Below, one piece after another: positions 16,730 to 25,865 of a stretch of DNA of 45,528 bases. The notes under the pieces were generated by a model, which was given only the letters and a program-made list of their open reading frames with translations, made no database searches and was not told the DNA's origin. The stretch's first letter is position 1; the number at the start of each line of letters is the position of its first letter. The stretch is taken from NCBI GenBank assembly GCA_902789675.1, contig CADAPG010000006.1, positions 1 through 45,528 of the forward strand, written 5' to 3'. The translations under genes were made by a program, and so were the position numbers. Source of the DNA: an uncultured Eubacteriales bacterium (lineage in GTDB: Bacteria > Bacillota > Clostridia > Christensenellales > CAG-138).

Positions 16730-16758
16730 AATGTAACGCGAACGCGCGCGTGTGTCAA
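16730..16758 (-). promoter_or_regulatory. Promoter of glyA-folD
   Basis: On the minus strand, TTGACA (16753-16758) and TACATT (16730-16735) are separated by 17 bases. The leader of about 70 bases carries a 5-bp GGCGC/GCGCC hairpin without a T-run, so no terminator. No folate or glycine riboswitch was recognised. Confidence 0.7.
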
Positions 16759-16775
16759 CACCTTGCGGGAGTATA

Positions 16776-17294
16776 TTATCTCGTGATCGCATCGTACAGC
16801 GCAAAGGCTTTTTTCAGCACGTCCTCGTGGTCGAACGCAAGCCGGATCCCCTCGGGAAGGACAAGCCGATCGCCCTCCCGACCGACGGCGATCCACGCCG
16901 CTTCCGCTGCGTCGTCGCCCGCGCAAAAGCTGATCGTTTCGCGGTCGACCGGTACAAGAAACGCGTCCGAAACGACCCAGCCGCGCGGATCGCGCCCGGG
17001 CTCAGAAAACAGCCCGATCTCGTGGATGTCGGCTTCCGTGAAGCCGGTCACGTTCGTTTCTTCGGCGAGCTCCCGGAGCGCCGCGTCCGCAGCGCTTTCG
17101 CCCGGCTCCACGAATCCGCCGGGCAGCGCCCAGCAGCCGAGGTACGGATGCCCCTTGCGCCGGATCAGCAGCACGTCCCTGCCCTCCGACAGCAGCACGA
17201 CGTCCGCCGTCAGATACGGCGCGGGGTAGTGCTTGTCCCGATATGCTTTGAGAAATTCCTGTTCCGTCAGTCCGTTTGCATCGCGCAGTTCCAT
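16776..17294 (-). CDS. Nudix hydrolase
   Basis: A 172-residue protein whose Nudix box spans about 60-82: GGFVEPGESAADAAL then RELAEETNV, matching GX5EX7REUXEEXGU. Nudix enzymes cleave nucleoside diphosphates linked to another group. The N-terminal lead-in (GLTEQEFLKAYRDKHYP, then a beta strand and RRKGHPYLGCWALPGG) resembles ADP-ribose pyrophosphatase-like members, but the substrate is not certain. GGAGGT lies 6 bases before the ATG at 17294. An in-frame ATG at 17378 is upstream of the promoter and so unlikely. The gene is divergent from the secreted protein gene at 17453. Confidence 0.9.
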   Translation of the reverse strand: MELRDANGLTEQEFLKAYRDKHYPAPYLTADVVLLSEGRDVLLIRRKGHPYLGCWALPGGFVEPGESAADAALRELAEETNVTGFTEADIHEIGLFSEPGRDPRGWVVSDAFLVPVDRETISFCAGDDAAEAAWIAVGREGDRLVLPEGIRLAFDHEDVLKKAFALYDAITR

Positions 17295-17324
17295 AACCGT
17301 ACCTCCGTTGTGTCTTATCATTCC

Positions 17325-17353
17325 ATTATAGTACGGATCGTGTTTCGCGTCCA
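17325..17353 (-). promoter_or_regulatory. Promoter of the Nudix gene
   Basis: Minus strand TGGACG (17348-17353), 17 bases, TATAAT (17325-17330), about 30 bases before the ATG. Confidence 0.65.
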
Positions 17354-17386
17354 TCGTTTTTTCATGCCTTGAAAACATGGAAATGA

Positions 17387-17415
17387 TTGAAAATCGGAAA
17401 GCCGCATGATATAAT
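17387..17415 (+). promoter_or_regulatory. Promoter of the secreted caspase-like protein gene
   Basis: TTGAAA (17387-17392), 17-base spacer, TATAAT (17410-17415). It is back-to-back with the Nudix promoter; the two -35 boxes are about 33 bases apart. Confidence 0.8.
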
Positions 17416-17452
17416 AAAAAATACGAGTGAAATCCCCGAAAGGAGAAACAAT

Positions 17453-20400
17453 ATGAAATTCAGGAAACTGCTTGCGATCCTGCTCACGGCGCTTCTGGTG
17501 CTGCCGCTGGGGCTTTTCCGCCTGCCGGAAAAGGCAGTTGCGGACGGCGAAACGAATGTCGCGGAAACGCGTTCCGCAAATTCCGGAGACGACCTCTGGG
17601 TCCGGATCGAACGGTATGAGGACGAACGGCTTGCGGAAAACGGCGTGACCGTTTCGACCGCTTCCGCAAACGATTACATGAGCATGACGGACGGGATCGT
17701 TGCGCTCGTCGAAGCGCACGAAAGCTATGCGCCGGGCACGCTCTACCTGAACGGACAGTCTGTGTTCTGGCACGACACGGAAGGCATGGGCAACGGCTGG
17801 GTACCGAACGCGCGGCAGAAGCAGCGCGCCAACCTGACCGGCAAAACGCCCGAAGAAGCCGCTTCGGTCGAGACGATCTCGTATGCATCGAAGGGCGGCT
17901 ATCCGTATTCCTCGGACGTCGCGCTGATCGGTCCGTATTACGGTTCGGATTCGAGCTTCACCAATCAGTACCGGAACGAAGCAAACTCGATCGCGCAGGC
18001 GACCGGCGGCGCCTGCAGGATCTATTCCGGCAGCGCGGCGACGATCGACGCAGTCGCGCGCGAGCTCGGGACCTGCGGCACGGTCATCTTCGACTCGCAC
18101 GGCAACACCGATTACAGCTCGGCGTCCGGCGACTACACGTCCAAAGCGAATACCTCTTATCTCTGCCTCACCAGTTACGAAGGTCTGACGAGCGCGGATA
18201 CCGCCACGGTGCAGGGGACGTACGGCAATTATCAGCACGCGTTCCGGAGCGGCAGCGGCGCCTTCGTCGACGGTACGGCGATCAAAAACCACATGACCGA
18301 AACCGCGCCGAACAGTTTCCTGTGGATGGCGATCTGCCTCGGCATGGCGACCGACGGCATGGAAGCCCCGCTGCGCGAACAGGGCGTCGAGGTCGTCTAC
18401 GGCTATTCCCAGTCCGTTACCTTTGCCGGCGACTATAATTGGGAAACATATTTCTGGAACAAGATGAAGGACGGCGCCGACGTCGCGGAGGCAGTCGCCT
18501 ATATGAAGCAGCAGGGCGGCTACAAAGATCCGTATACGAGCTCCTATCCCGCGTACCCGATCGTCGCCTCCTCCGAGGACGAATATCCCGGACAGGGCAA
18601 CGTCGACGCGCGGCAGGAGGTGTATTCCTCCTGGACGCTGTTCCCGCAGTTCAATGTAACGGCGGTTTCGAACGATACGAGCCTCGGCACGGTATCCGTT
18701 TCCGGCACGACGATCACGGCGACGCCGGCAACCGGCTGCATGGTCACGGGATACGAGGTGCTTTCCGGCACGGCGACTGCGACGCAGAACGGCGACGGGC
18801 TTTCCCGGACGCGGTTCTCGGTCCGTGCGGAGAGCGACTGCACGATCCGGATCAACTTTGCAAGGCGCGAGGCGGTGCAGGCGTCGTTCGTAACCCCTGC
18901 GGGCGTCAGCTGCGCCGCGATCAACGCGTATACCGGCGATACGGTCACTCTGCCGACGCCCGTCGGAACGCCGACTGCGGACGCGCACGCATACATGTTC
19001 TACGGCTGGGTCGACGCGCGCGTTGCGGACACGGACATGCGTCCGGATTGCCTTTATTCGGGCGACGCCGTCACGCTGACGGCGAACCGCACCTTCTATG
19101 CGCTGTATTATTACGCGGAGCAGAACGGCGCCGCCATTCCCGAGGGAACGTATCTGAAGGTGCTTGCGGAGCCCGAGGATTGGTCCGGCGAGGCGGTTCT
19201 GACCTATAACGGCAGCGTTGTGCTCTCCGCAAACACGACCGTAAGCGGCGTTTCGACCTCCTCTGCGGCAATCGCGATCGACAGTACCGACATCACGGTC
19301 GCGGGGGATATGCTGTTGGATGTGACGGACGCCTATCTCTATGAGATCGAATCCGTCGGAAACGGCAATTACACGATCCGCATGAAGGGCAGCGCAAATC
19401 AGTATTACCTCTGCTACAATTCGAGCAGCAATAAGCTCTCCGCAACGGCCAAGCTCGTCGTTTCCGGCGGCAAGTGCGCGGCGTACTGGCAGCTTTCGTG
19501 GGAAAACGGTCATCCGGTCTTCACGAACAATCAGACGGCGACCGCGACGCTGTGCTACGACACGGATAAGGGCTGCTTCACCTGCAAGAAAAATAACACC
19601 GGCGAACCGCTGACGATCTATACCGTTTCGGAAAGCAGCATCCGTTATACCACGGAGCTTGCGAATGCGGACGATCCGACGCCTGCGCCGAGCTTCAAAA
19701 CGCAGTCGCTGCTGCTGACGGAGCGGATCGGCGTGAGCTTCCGGGTGGAGATGCCGGCGATCGAGGGCGTGGATTATGCGGAGAGCTACATGACCTTTGC
19801 GATCCCGCACGGCACGATCACCGAGCGTCAGGATTGCAGCGGGGTGGAGAACGGATCCGCGCGGTTCGTGTGCTACATCAACGTGATTCAGATGGCGGAG
19901 CCGATCACGGCGACGTTCCACTGGTTCGAGAACGGCGAGGAAAAGACGATCGAAAAGACGTACGCGGCGACGGACTATTTCGAAAGCTACGACGAGAATC
20001 GTGACAAGTTCGACGCGAAGACGCAGGCGCTGATCGAAGCGATCGCGGACTACGGTCATTATATGCAGGCGTTCCTTGCGGTGCAGAAGGGATGGACGCT
20101 CGGCACGGATTACGCGGAGATCACGAAATGCTACACGACGGAATACGATCTTGATACGATCCGATCGGCGGTCAATGATTACGACTTCACGATTGAAAAT
20201 GACGGGCTGGAGATCGGGAAACTGTCGTTCTCGACGGTGTTGGATTCGGCGACGGCGATCCGCGTGCAGTTTGCGCCCGCCGCGGGCTACAGCGGCTTGT
20301 TCACGGCGACGGTGGACGGCGAACCGGCGGAGGTCCGCAAGGTCGGAAGCCGCTATATGATCGAGATCAAGGACATCGTGGCGCGGAATCTCAGCAAGAA

Positions 20401-20569
20401 CTATGAGATCGTGATCCTATCGGACAACGGCAGCGCAACGATCAACGTTTCCGCGCTGTCCTATGTCCGGCAGATGTTCGGGATGTATACGGACACGGTC
20501 GGTCAGAACGCGGCGGCTGCGTTCTACTGCTACGCAATGGCTGCCGACGCCTACAAGAGCGCGCATTGA
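17453..20569 (+). CDS. Secreted multidomain protein, probable caspase-fold (clan CD) cysteine peptidase
   Basis: A 1038-residue exported protein. A signal peptide (MKFRKLLAILLTALLVLPLG) is followed by a likely cut after AVA. Residues of about 150-370 look like a caspase/gingipain-type fold. A strand (DVALIGPYYG) and helix come first, then strand VIFDSHGN with H216, and, 79 residues later, strand SFLWMAICLGM with C295. These are the positions of the clan CD His/Cys dyad. About 420-550 is beta-rich and resembles bacterial surface repeats. The last 220 residues (YGHYMQAFLAVQKGWTLGTDY) resemble a C-terminal domain seen in other clostridial secreted proteins. There is no sortase signal. The ATG at 17453 has AAAGGAG; it is a single gene with its own promoter and terminator. 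Peptidase activity is inferred. Confidence 0.75.
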   Translation: MKFRKLLAILLTALLVLPLGLFRLPEKAVADGETNVAETRSANSGDDLWVRIERYEDERLAENGVTVSTASANDYMSMTDGIVALVEAHESYAPGTLYLNGQSVFWHDTEGMGNGWVPNARQKQRANLTGKTPEEAASVETISYASKGGYPYSSDVALIGPYYGSDSSFTNQYRNEANSIAQATGGACRIYSGSAATIDAVARELGTCGTVIFDSHGNTDYSSASGDYTSKANTSYLCLTSYEGLTSADTATVQGTYGNYQHAFRSGSGAFVDGTAIKNHMTETAPNSFLWMAICLGMATDGMEAPLREQGVEVVYGYSQSVTFAGDYNWETYFWNKMKDGADVAEAVAYMKQQGGYKDPYTSSYPAYPIVASSEDEYPGQGNVDARQEVYSSWTLFPQFNVTAVSNDTSLGTVSVSGTTITATPATGCMVTGYEVLSGTATATQNGDGLSRTRFSVRAESDCTIRINFARREAVQASFVTPAGVSCAAINAYTGDTVTLPTPVGTPTADAHAYMFYGWVDARVADTDMRPDCLYSGDAVTLTANRTFYALYYYAEQNGAAIPEGTYLKVLAEPEDWSGEAVLTYNGSVVLSANTTVSGVSTSSAAIAIDSTDITVAGDMLLDVTDAYLYEIESVGNGNYTIRMKGSANQYYLCYNSSSNKLSATAKLVVSGGKCAAYWQLSWENGHPVFTNNQTATATLCYDTDKGCFTCKKNNTGEPLTIYTVSESSIRYTTELANADDPTPAPSFKTQSLLLTERIGVSFRVEMPAIEGVDYAESYMTFAIPHGTITERQDCSGVENGSARFVCYINVIQMAEPITATFHWFENGEEKTIEKTYAATDYFESYDENRDKFDAKTQALIEAIADYGHYMQAFLAVQKGWTLGTDYAEITKCYTTEYDLDTIRSAVNDYDFTIENDGLEIGKLSFSTVLDSATAIRVQFAPAAGYSGLFTATVDGEPAEVRKVGSRYMIEIKDIVARNLSKNYEIVILSDNGSATINVSALSYVRQMFGMYTDTVGQNAAAAFYCYAMAADAYKSAH

Positions 20570-20627
20570 GCGGGATCCGCACGGACCCCGGCGTCGGAAA
20601 GACGCGGAACAGATCAAACGAAACGCA

Positions 20628-20670
20628 CCCCTTTGCCGGATGATACGGCAAAGGGGCGTTCTCGTTTTTG
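20628..20670 (+). terminator. Terminator after the caspase-like protein gene
   Basis: Perfect 11-bp stem CCCCTTTGCCG/CGGCAAAGGGG (20628-20638 with 20646-20656), 7-base loop, then CGTTCTCGTTTTT. Confidence 0.85.
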
Positions 20671-20739
20671 GCGGGAACGGCGGCGTTCTCCGCCGCGTTT
20701 TCGGTTCGGGAAAAAGGGTCGTCTGTTCACAAAAAAGTA

Positions 20740-20768
20740 TTGACAAACGGATCCGAAAAGCATATAAT
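20740..20768 (+). promoter_or_regulatory. Consensus sigma-A promoter of pyrG-glnA-glmS
   Basis: TTGACA (20740-20745) and TATAAT (20763-20768) at exactly 17 bases, a full match to consensus. It is expected to be very strong, which makes downstream attenuation plausible. Confidence 0.9.
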
Positions 20769-20869
20769 TTGTAACATGTTTTTTGTATATGATATATCGC
20801 CGACGCGAACTGCGAGGCATACAAAACCGAATATGCGGCATTTCGATGAAATGTCTGAAGATGAACGTC

Positions 20870-20919
20870 AGGCGTCCATCCGTAGGGGAAACACCCCTCG
20901 GACGGGCGCCTCTCTCTTT
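20870..20919 (+). promoter_or_regulatory. Terminator-like hairpin in the pyrG leader (candidate attenuator)
   Basis: GGCGTCCATCCG (20871-20882) pairs with CGGACGGGCGCC (20899-20910), with one G-T wobble and one mismatch. AGGGG/CCCCT (20884-20888 with 20894-20898) extends the stem around an AAACA loop. TCTCTCTTT follows. The hairpin ends about 30 bases before pyrG. In Bacillus, pyrG is controlled by a leader terminator and G-addition at a GGGC start. Here the start region reads TTGTAACATG, so that exact mechanism does not fit. Confidence 0.5.
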
Positions 20920-20942
20920 ACGACAGCAGCGGGAGGAACGGT

Positions 20943-22550
20943 ATGAAGAAGTACATTTTTGTGACCGGCGGCGTGGTCTCCGGTCTCGGCAAGGGCATCA
21001 CGGCGGCGTCGCTCGGCAGGCTTATAAAGGCGCGCGGCTTCAAGGTCGCGGCGCAGAAGCTCGACCCGTACATCAACGTCGATCCGGGCACGATGAGCCC
21101 CTATCAGCACGGCGAGGTCTATGTGACCGAGGACGGCGCGGAGACCGACCTCGACCTCGGGCACTACGAGCGCTTCATCGACGAGGATCTGAACCGGTAC
21201 TCGAACCTGACGACCGGCAAGGTCTATGCGAACGTGCTCGCGCGTGAGCGGCAGGGCGGGTACCTCGGCAAGACGGTGCAGACGATCCCGCACATCACCG
21301 ACGAGATCAAGCGGTTCATCTACCGCGTCGGCGAAAAGAGCGACGCGGATATCATCATCACCGAGGTCGGCGGCACGATCGGCGACATCGAGGGACAGCC
21401 TTTTTTGGAGGCGATCCGGCAGGTCGGGCGCGAGGTCGGACGGGAAAATGCGATCTACATCCACGTCACGCTCGTTCCGTATCTTCGGGCAAGCGGCGAG
21501 CACAAATCCAAGCCGACGCAGCATTCCGTGAAGGAGCTTCTGGGCATGGGCATCACGCCGGATGTGCTCGTGCTGCGCTGCGACGAGCCGATCACGGACG
21601 ACGGGATCTTCGAGAAGATCGCGCATTTCTGCAACGTGGACCGCGACTGCGTGATCGAAAACCTGACGCTCGATACGCTGTACGAAGCGCCGCTGTACCT
21701 TGAACAGGCGCATTTTTCCGACATCGTGCTGCGCAAGCTGCATCTTACGGCGCCGGAACCGGACCTTACCGAATGGCGGGAGATGGTCGAGCGCGTCAAG
21801 CATCCGAAGGGCTCCGTTTCGGTCGCGATCGTCGGCAAGTATACGCAGCTGCACGACGCGTACCTTTCGATCGTCGAAGCGCTGCGGCACGCGGGATACG
21901 CGCGCGGCGTTTCGGTGCATCTCAAATGGATCGATTCGGAGACGTTCACGCCGGACGACGTAAAGGACGTCGACGGCATCCTGGTGCCGGGCGGCTTCGG
22001 CAGCCGCGGCATCGAGGGCATGATCGCGGCGGCGGGCTTTGCGAGAACGCACCGCCTTCCGTATTTCGGCATCTGCCTCGGCATGCAGATCCTGTGCATC
22101 GAGTATGCGCGGAACGTGCTCGGCTGGGCGGACGCGAACTCCGGCGAGTTCGATTCCGAAAGCGCGCACAAGGTCATCGACTTCATGCCCGGACAGAGCG
22201 ACGAGATCGACAAGGGAGGCACACTGCGGCTCGGGAGCTATCCGTGCATCGTGCAGCCCGGCACGACGCTGTCCCGCTGCTATGCGCTTGATGCGATCGC
22301 GGAGCGGCACAGACACCGCTACGAGCTCAACAACGAATTCCGACAGCGTTTGATCGACGCGGGACTGACCTTCTCGGGCGTTTCCCCGGACGGGCGCCTT
22401 GCGGAAGCCGCGGAGATCACAGAGATGCCGTTCTTTGTCGGCGTGCAGTATCATCCGGAATTCAAGAGCAGACCCAACAAACCTCACCCGCTGTTCCTCG
22501 GGTTCATCGAGGCGGCACAAAATCATAAAATACAAGGAGAAATACCATGA
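20943..22550 (+). CDS. pyrG: CTP synthase PyrG
   Basis: A 535-residue enzyme converting UTP, ATP and glutamine to CTP. The synthetase domain opens [17 protein letters not shown] with its P-loop, then [20 protein letters not shown] and YERF. The C-terminal glutamine amidotransferase domain has the nucleophile C378 in FGICLGMQ and H504/E506 in QYHPEF. Length is typical. GGGAGG precedes the start. It is first in a three-gene operon, and its stop overlaps the glnA start by 4 bases. Control is likely through the leader hairpin upstream. Confidence 0.98.
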   Translation: MKKYIFVTGGVVSGLGKGITAASLGRLIKARGFKVAAQKLDPYINVDPGTMSPYQHGEVYVTEDGAETDLDLGHYERFIDEDLNRYSNLTTGKVYANVLARERQGGYLGKTVQTIPHITDEIKRFIYRVGEKSDADIIITEVGGTIGDIEGQPFLEAIRQVGREVGRENAIYIHVTLVPYLRASGEHKSKPTQHSVKELLGMGITPDVLVLRCDEPITDDGIFEKIAHFCNVDRDCVIENLTLDTLYEAPLYLEQAHFSDIVLRKLHLTAPEPDLTEWREMVERVKHPKGSVSVAIVGKYTQLHDAYLSIVEALRHAGYARGVSVHLKWIDSETFTPDDVKDVDGILVPGGFGSRGIEGMIAAAGFARTHRLPYFGICLGMQILCIEYARNVLGWADANSGEFDSESAHKVIDFMPGQSDEIDKGGTLRLGSYPCIVQPGTTLSRCYALDAIAERHRHRYELNNEFRQRLIDAGLTFSGVSPDGRLAEAAEITEMPFFVGVQYHPEFKSRPNKPHPLFLGFIEAAQNHKIQGEIP

Positions 22551-23878
22551 AACACTATACAAAAGAAGACATCATCCGCATCGTCAACGAAGAAGATATC
22601 GAGTTCATCCGCCTGCAGTTTTCCGACATTTTCGGACAGATGAAGAACGTCGCGGTCACGCGGTCGCAAATTGAAAAAGTCGTGGACAACAAGATCATGA
22701 TCGACGGCAGCTCGATCGAGGGCTTCACCCGCATCCACGAATCCGACCAGTACCTGCGCCCCGATCTCAACACCTTTGCGATCCTGCCGTGGCAGCCTGC
22801 GGACCGGAAAACGGCGCGGCTGATCTGCGACGTCTACAACCCCGACGGCACGCCGTTTGTCGGCGATCCGCGCTATATCCTGAAGCGGACGCTCCGGCGC
22901 GCCGAGGCGCTGGGCTACACGTTCAACGTCGGTCCCGAGATGGAGTTCTTCCTCTTTGAGGCGGACGACAGAGGGCTGCCGACGTCCCGTACCGCCGACG
23001 CGGCGGGCTATTTCGACATGGCGCCGATCGACCACGGCGGAAATGTGCGCCGCGAGATCTGTCTGATGCTCGAGGAGATGGGCTTCGAGATCGAAGCGAG
23101 CCATCACGAGGTCGCCGAGGGACAGCACGAGATCGACTTCAAGTATGAGGACGCGCTGACCGCCGCCGACAACATCCTGACGTTCCGCATGGCGGTCAAG
23201 ACGATCAGCCAGACGCACGGTCTGCACGCGACCTTCATGCCGAAGCCCGTGTTCGGGATCAACGGCAGCGGCATGCACGTGAACATGTCGCTGTTCCGCG
23301 ACGGAAAGAACACGTTCTTCGATCCGGACGGCGAGAAGCAGCTTTCAAAGGATGCGTACAGCTTCATCGCGGGCGTGCTTGCGCACGTGCGCGGCATGGC
23401 GGCGATCACGAATCCGCTCGTCAATTCCTATAAGCGGCTCGTTCCCGGCTACGAAGCGCCGTGCTACCTTGCATGGAGCGCGTCGAACCGCTCGGCGCTG
23501 ATCCGCATTCCCGCCGCGCGCGGCAGTTCCACGCGCGTGGAGCTTCGCTGCCCGGATCCCGCCTGCAATCCGTATCTGGCGATCGCGGTCTGCCTTGCCG
23601 CGGGGCTCGACGGCATCGAGCACGGCATGACGCCGCCTGCGGAGATCACCGAAAACATCTATCTGATGACCGACGCGGAGCGCAAGGCGCACGGCATCGA
23701 CAGCCTGCCCGGCAATCTTCTGGAGGCGGTGGAGTGCCTTTCCGCCGATCCGCTGATCGTGGACACGCTCGGCGATCACGTCTTCACGCATTACACCGAG
23801 GGCAAGCGGCGTGAGTGGGATGAATACCGCACACGCGTGACCGATTGGGAACTGAAAAAATACATGGTTGTTTATTGA
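22547..23878 (+). CDS. glnA: Glutamine synthetase type I, alpha form
   Basis: A 443-residue enzyme making glutamine from glutamate, ammonia and ATP. It has [15 protein letters not shown], with the Arg that in Bacillus (Arg62) mediates feedback inhibition. Also present are [36 protein letters not shown] and the ATP/glutamate segment [10 protein letters not shown]. Length and the absence of the 25-residue insert and adenylylation Tyr site mark it as GSI-alpha, a form not controlled by adenylylation. AAGGAG lies before the ATG. It sits between two glutamine-consuming amidotransferases and overlaps pyrG by 4 bases. Confidence 0.97.
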   Translation: MKHYTKEDIIRIVNEEDIEFIRLQFSDIFGQMKNVAVTRSQIEKVVDNKIMIDGSSIEGFTRIHESDQYLRPDLNTFAILPWQPADRKTARLICDVYNPDGTPFVGDPRYILKRTLRRAEALGYTFNVGPEMEFFLFEADDRGLPTSRTADAAGYFDMAPIDHGGNVRREICLMLEEMGFEIEASHHEVAEGQHEIDFKYEDALTAADNILTFRMAVKTISQTHGLHATFMPKPVFGINGSGMHVNMSLFRDGKNTFFDPDGEKQLSKDAYSFIAGVLAHVRGMAAITNPLVNSYKRLVPGYEAPCYLAWSASNRSALIRIPAARGSSTRVELRCPDPACNPYLAIAVCLAAGLDGIEHGMTPPAEITENIYLMTDAERKAHGIDSLPGNLLEAVECLSADPLIVDTLGDHVFTHYTEGKRREWDEYRTRVTDWELKKYMVVY

Positions 23879-23887
23879 GGAGGAAGT

Positions 23888-25756
23888 ATGTGCGGAATCG
23901 TCGGGTATACCGGTTCAAAACCTGCCGCCCCGATCCTTTTGGAGGGGCTCAAAAAGCTCGAATACCGCGGCTATGACTCCGCGGGTCTTGCCGTGCGCAG
24001 CGGCGACGCGCTTGCCGAGGTCGTCAAAGCGACGGGCAAGCTCAGGAATCTGATCGAAATGACGGACGAGGGCAGGACGATGCCGGGCTTCTGCGGCATC
24101 GGGCATACGCGCTGGGCGACGCACGGCGAGCCGAGCCGCGCCAACGCGCATCCGCACGTTTCGGGCAACGCCACGGGCTCCGGCTCCGGTCCGGTCGAAT
24201 CGGACGTGGTCGGCGTGCACAACGGGATCATCGAGAACTATGAGGAGCTCAAGCAGAAGCTTCTGAACAACGGTTACCGGTTCTACAGCGGCACGGACAC
24301 CGAGGTCGTGATCAAGCTGGTCGATTACTATTATAAAAAGTACAAGATCGGTCCGATCGACGCGATCAACCGCATGATGGTCCGTGTGCGCGGCAGCTAC
24401 GCGCTTGCGCTGATGTTCAAGGACTACCCCGGCGAGCTCTACTGTGCGCGCAAGGACAGCCCGCTGATCATCGGCGTCGCCGACGGCGAGAGCTATCTTG
24501 CCTCCGACGTGCCCGCGATTCTGAAGCACACAAGGGACGTTTACTACATCGACAATCTGCAGTCCGCGCGGATCCTGCCCGGCGAAGCGCACTTCTTCGA
24601 TCTGAACGGCGACGAGATCACGCTGCCGCTTTCCCGCATCACCTGGAACGCCGAAGCCGCGGAAAAGGGCGGCTACGAGCATTTCATGATCAAGGAGATC
24701 CACGAGCAGCCGAAGGCGGTGCGCGACACGCTGAACAGCATCGTGAAAGACGGTAAAATCGACCTTTCGGCGGCGGGGCTCGACCGGGAGTTTCTCGCGA
24801 GGATCGACAGCGTCCACATCGTCGCCTGCGGTTCGGCGTGGCACGTCGGCATGCTCGCGCAGTACGTGATCGAGGACCTTGCCGAGATCCCGGTGCGCGT
24901 GGAACTGGCGTCCGAATTCCGCTACCGGAAGCTGCTGCTTTCGGACGGCGCATTGGTGATCGTGGTTTCGCAGTCCGGCGAAACGGCGGACAGCCTCGCG
25001 GCGCTTCGGGCGGCAAAGGCGAAGGGCGTGCCGACGCTCGCGATCGTGAACGTCGTCGGCTCGACCATCGCGCGGGAAGCGGATCACGTGCTGTATACGC
25101 TCGCCGGTCCCGAGATCGCCGTCGCCACGACCAAGGCGTACAGCGCGCAGCTTGCGGCGATGTATACGCTTTCCGTCGCGCTTGCGGACGTGCGCGGAAA
25201 GATCGATCCGGCGCGGTATGCGGCATACGTCAAGGACCTTTCCGAGCTGCCGGACAAGATGGCGCGCGCGCTCGAGGACAAGGAGCGCATCCAGTGGTTT
25301 GCCAGCAAGCACGCCAACGCGCGGGACATCTTTTTCATCGGGCGCGGGCTCGATTACGCGATCTGTCTCGAAGGCAGTCTCAAGATGAAGGAGATCTCCT
25401 ACATTCACAGCGAGGCGTACGCCGCGGGCGAGCTGAAGCACGGTACGATCAGCCTTGTCGAAAACGGCACGCTGATCATCGGCGTTCTGACGCAGCAGGA
25501 CCGCATCGAAAAGACCGTCAGCAATATGGCGGAGTGCAAGGCGCGCGGCGCGTACCTCATGGGGCTGACCGGCTACGGCAACTACAACGTCGAGGAGGCG
25601 GCGAACTTCACCGTCTACGTGCCGAACGCGGACCCGCACTTCATCGGCAGCATCGCGATCATTCCGCTGCAGCTTCTGGCGTATTACACGAGCGTCGCAA
25701 AGGGGCTCGACGTCGACAAGCCGCGCAACCTCGCAAAGAGCGTGACCGTGGAATAA
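23888..25756 (+). CDS. glmS: Glutamine:fructose-6-phosphate aminotransferase GlmS
   Basis: A 622-residue enzyme making glucosamine-6-phosphate, the entry to UDP-GlcNAc, which MurA in this window uses. The N-terminal nucleophile is Cys2 (MCGIVGYTG), with RWATHGEPS and VHNGIIENY. Two SIS domains follow (ACGSAWHVG, VSQSGETADS, then GRGLDYAICLEGSLKMKEIS). The C-terminus is DKPRNLAKSVTVE. A Gly/Ser-rich insert (GNATGSGSGPVES) in the glutaminase domain adds about ten residues. It lies only 9 bases after glnA, so there is no room for a glmS ribozyme. AGGAGG precedes the start. Confidence 0.98.
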   Translation: MCGIVGYTGSKPAAPILLEGLKKLEYRGYDSAGLAVRSGDALAEVVKATGKLRNLIEMTDEGRTMPGFCGIGHTRWATHGEPSRANAHPHVSGNATGSGSGPVESDVVGVHNGIIENYEELKQKLLNNGYRFYSGTDTEVVIKLVDYYYKKYKIGPIDAINRMMVRVRGSYALALMFKDYPGELYCARKDSPLIIGVADGESYLASDVPAILKHTRDVYYIDNLQSARILPGEAHFFDLNGDEITLPLSRITWNAEAAEKGGYEHFMIKEIHEQPKAVRDTLNSIVKDGKIDLSAAGLDREFLARIDSVHIVACGSAWHVGMLAQYVIEDLAEIPVRVELASEFRYRKLLLSDGALVIVVSQSGETADSLAALRAAKAKGVPTLAIVNVVGSTIAREADHVLYTLAGPEIAVATTKAYSAQLAAMYTLSVALADVRGKIDPARYAAYVKDLSELPDKMARALEDKERIQWFASKHANARDIFFIGRGLDYAICLEGSLKMKEISYIHSEAYAAGELKHGTISLVENGTLIIGVLTQQDRIEKTVSNMAECKARGAYLMGLTGYGNYNVEEAANFTVYVPNADPHFIGSIAIIPLQLLAYYTSVAKGLDVDKPRNLAKSVTVE

Positions 25757-25780
25757 TCCCGTTTTCCGATAAGGGACAAA

Positions 25781-25830
25781 AAAGGGGATGCTCAAAAACC
25801 GATCCGGTTTTGAGCATCCCCTGTTTGATT
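25781..25830. terminator. Bidirectional terminator between glmS and the lipoprotein gene
   Basis: GGGGATGCTCAAAA (25784-25797) pairs perfectly with 25808-25821, extended by an inner CCG/CGG. On the minus strand the stem is followed by a run of T; on the plus strand by TGTTTGATTT. Confidence 0.88.
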
Positions 25831-25865
25831 TCTGCAGCGCGTATCGCCGGTCTTCGGACCCCGGT

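Larger units (their letters stand above)
20570..20942. other. 373-base intergenic stretch: terminator, second hairpin, pyrG promoter and leader
   Basis: It contains the strong terminator at 20628-20670, a second GC-rich hairpin CGGCGG/CCGCCG (20678-20695), the pyrG promoter (20740-20768) and a leader of about 165 bases. The leader holds a small stem CATTTC/GAAATG (20839-20853) and the large hairpin at 20870-20911. A 37-codon frame (20833-20946) ends by overlapping the pyrG start codon as ATGA. It could be a leader peptide, but its ribosome site is poor. No other gene is seen. Confidence 0.6.

Noticed and set aside
23870..23890. Possible glmS ribozyme upstream of glmS
   Set aside because: Only 9 bases separate glnA and glmS.
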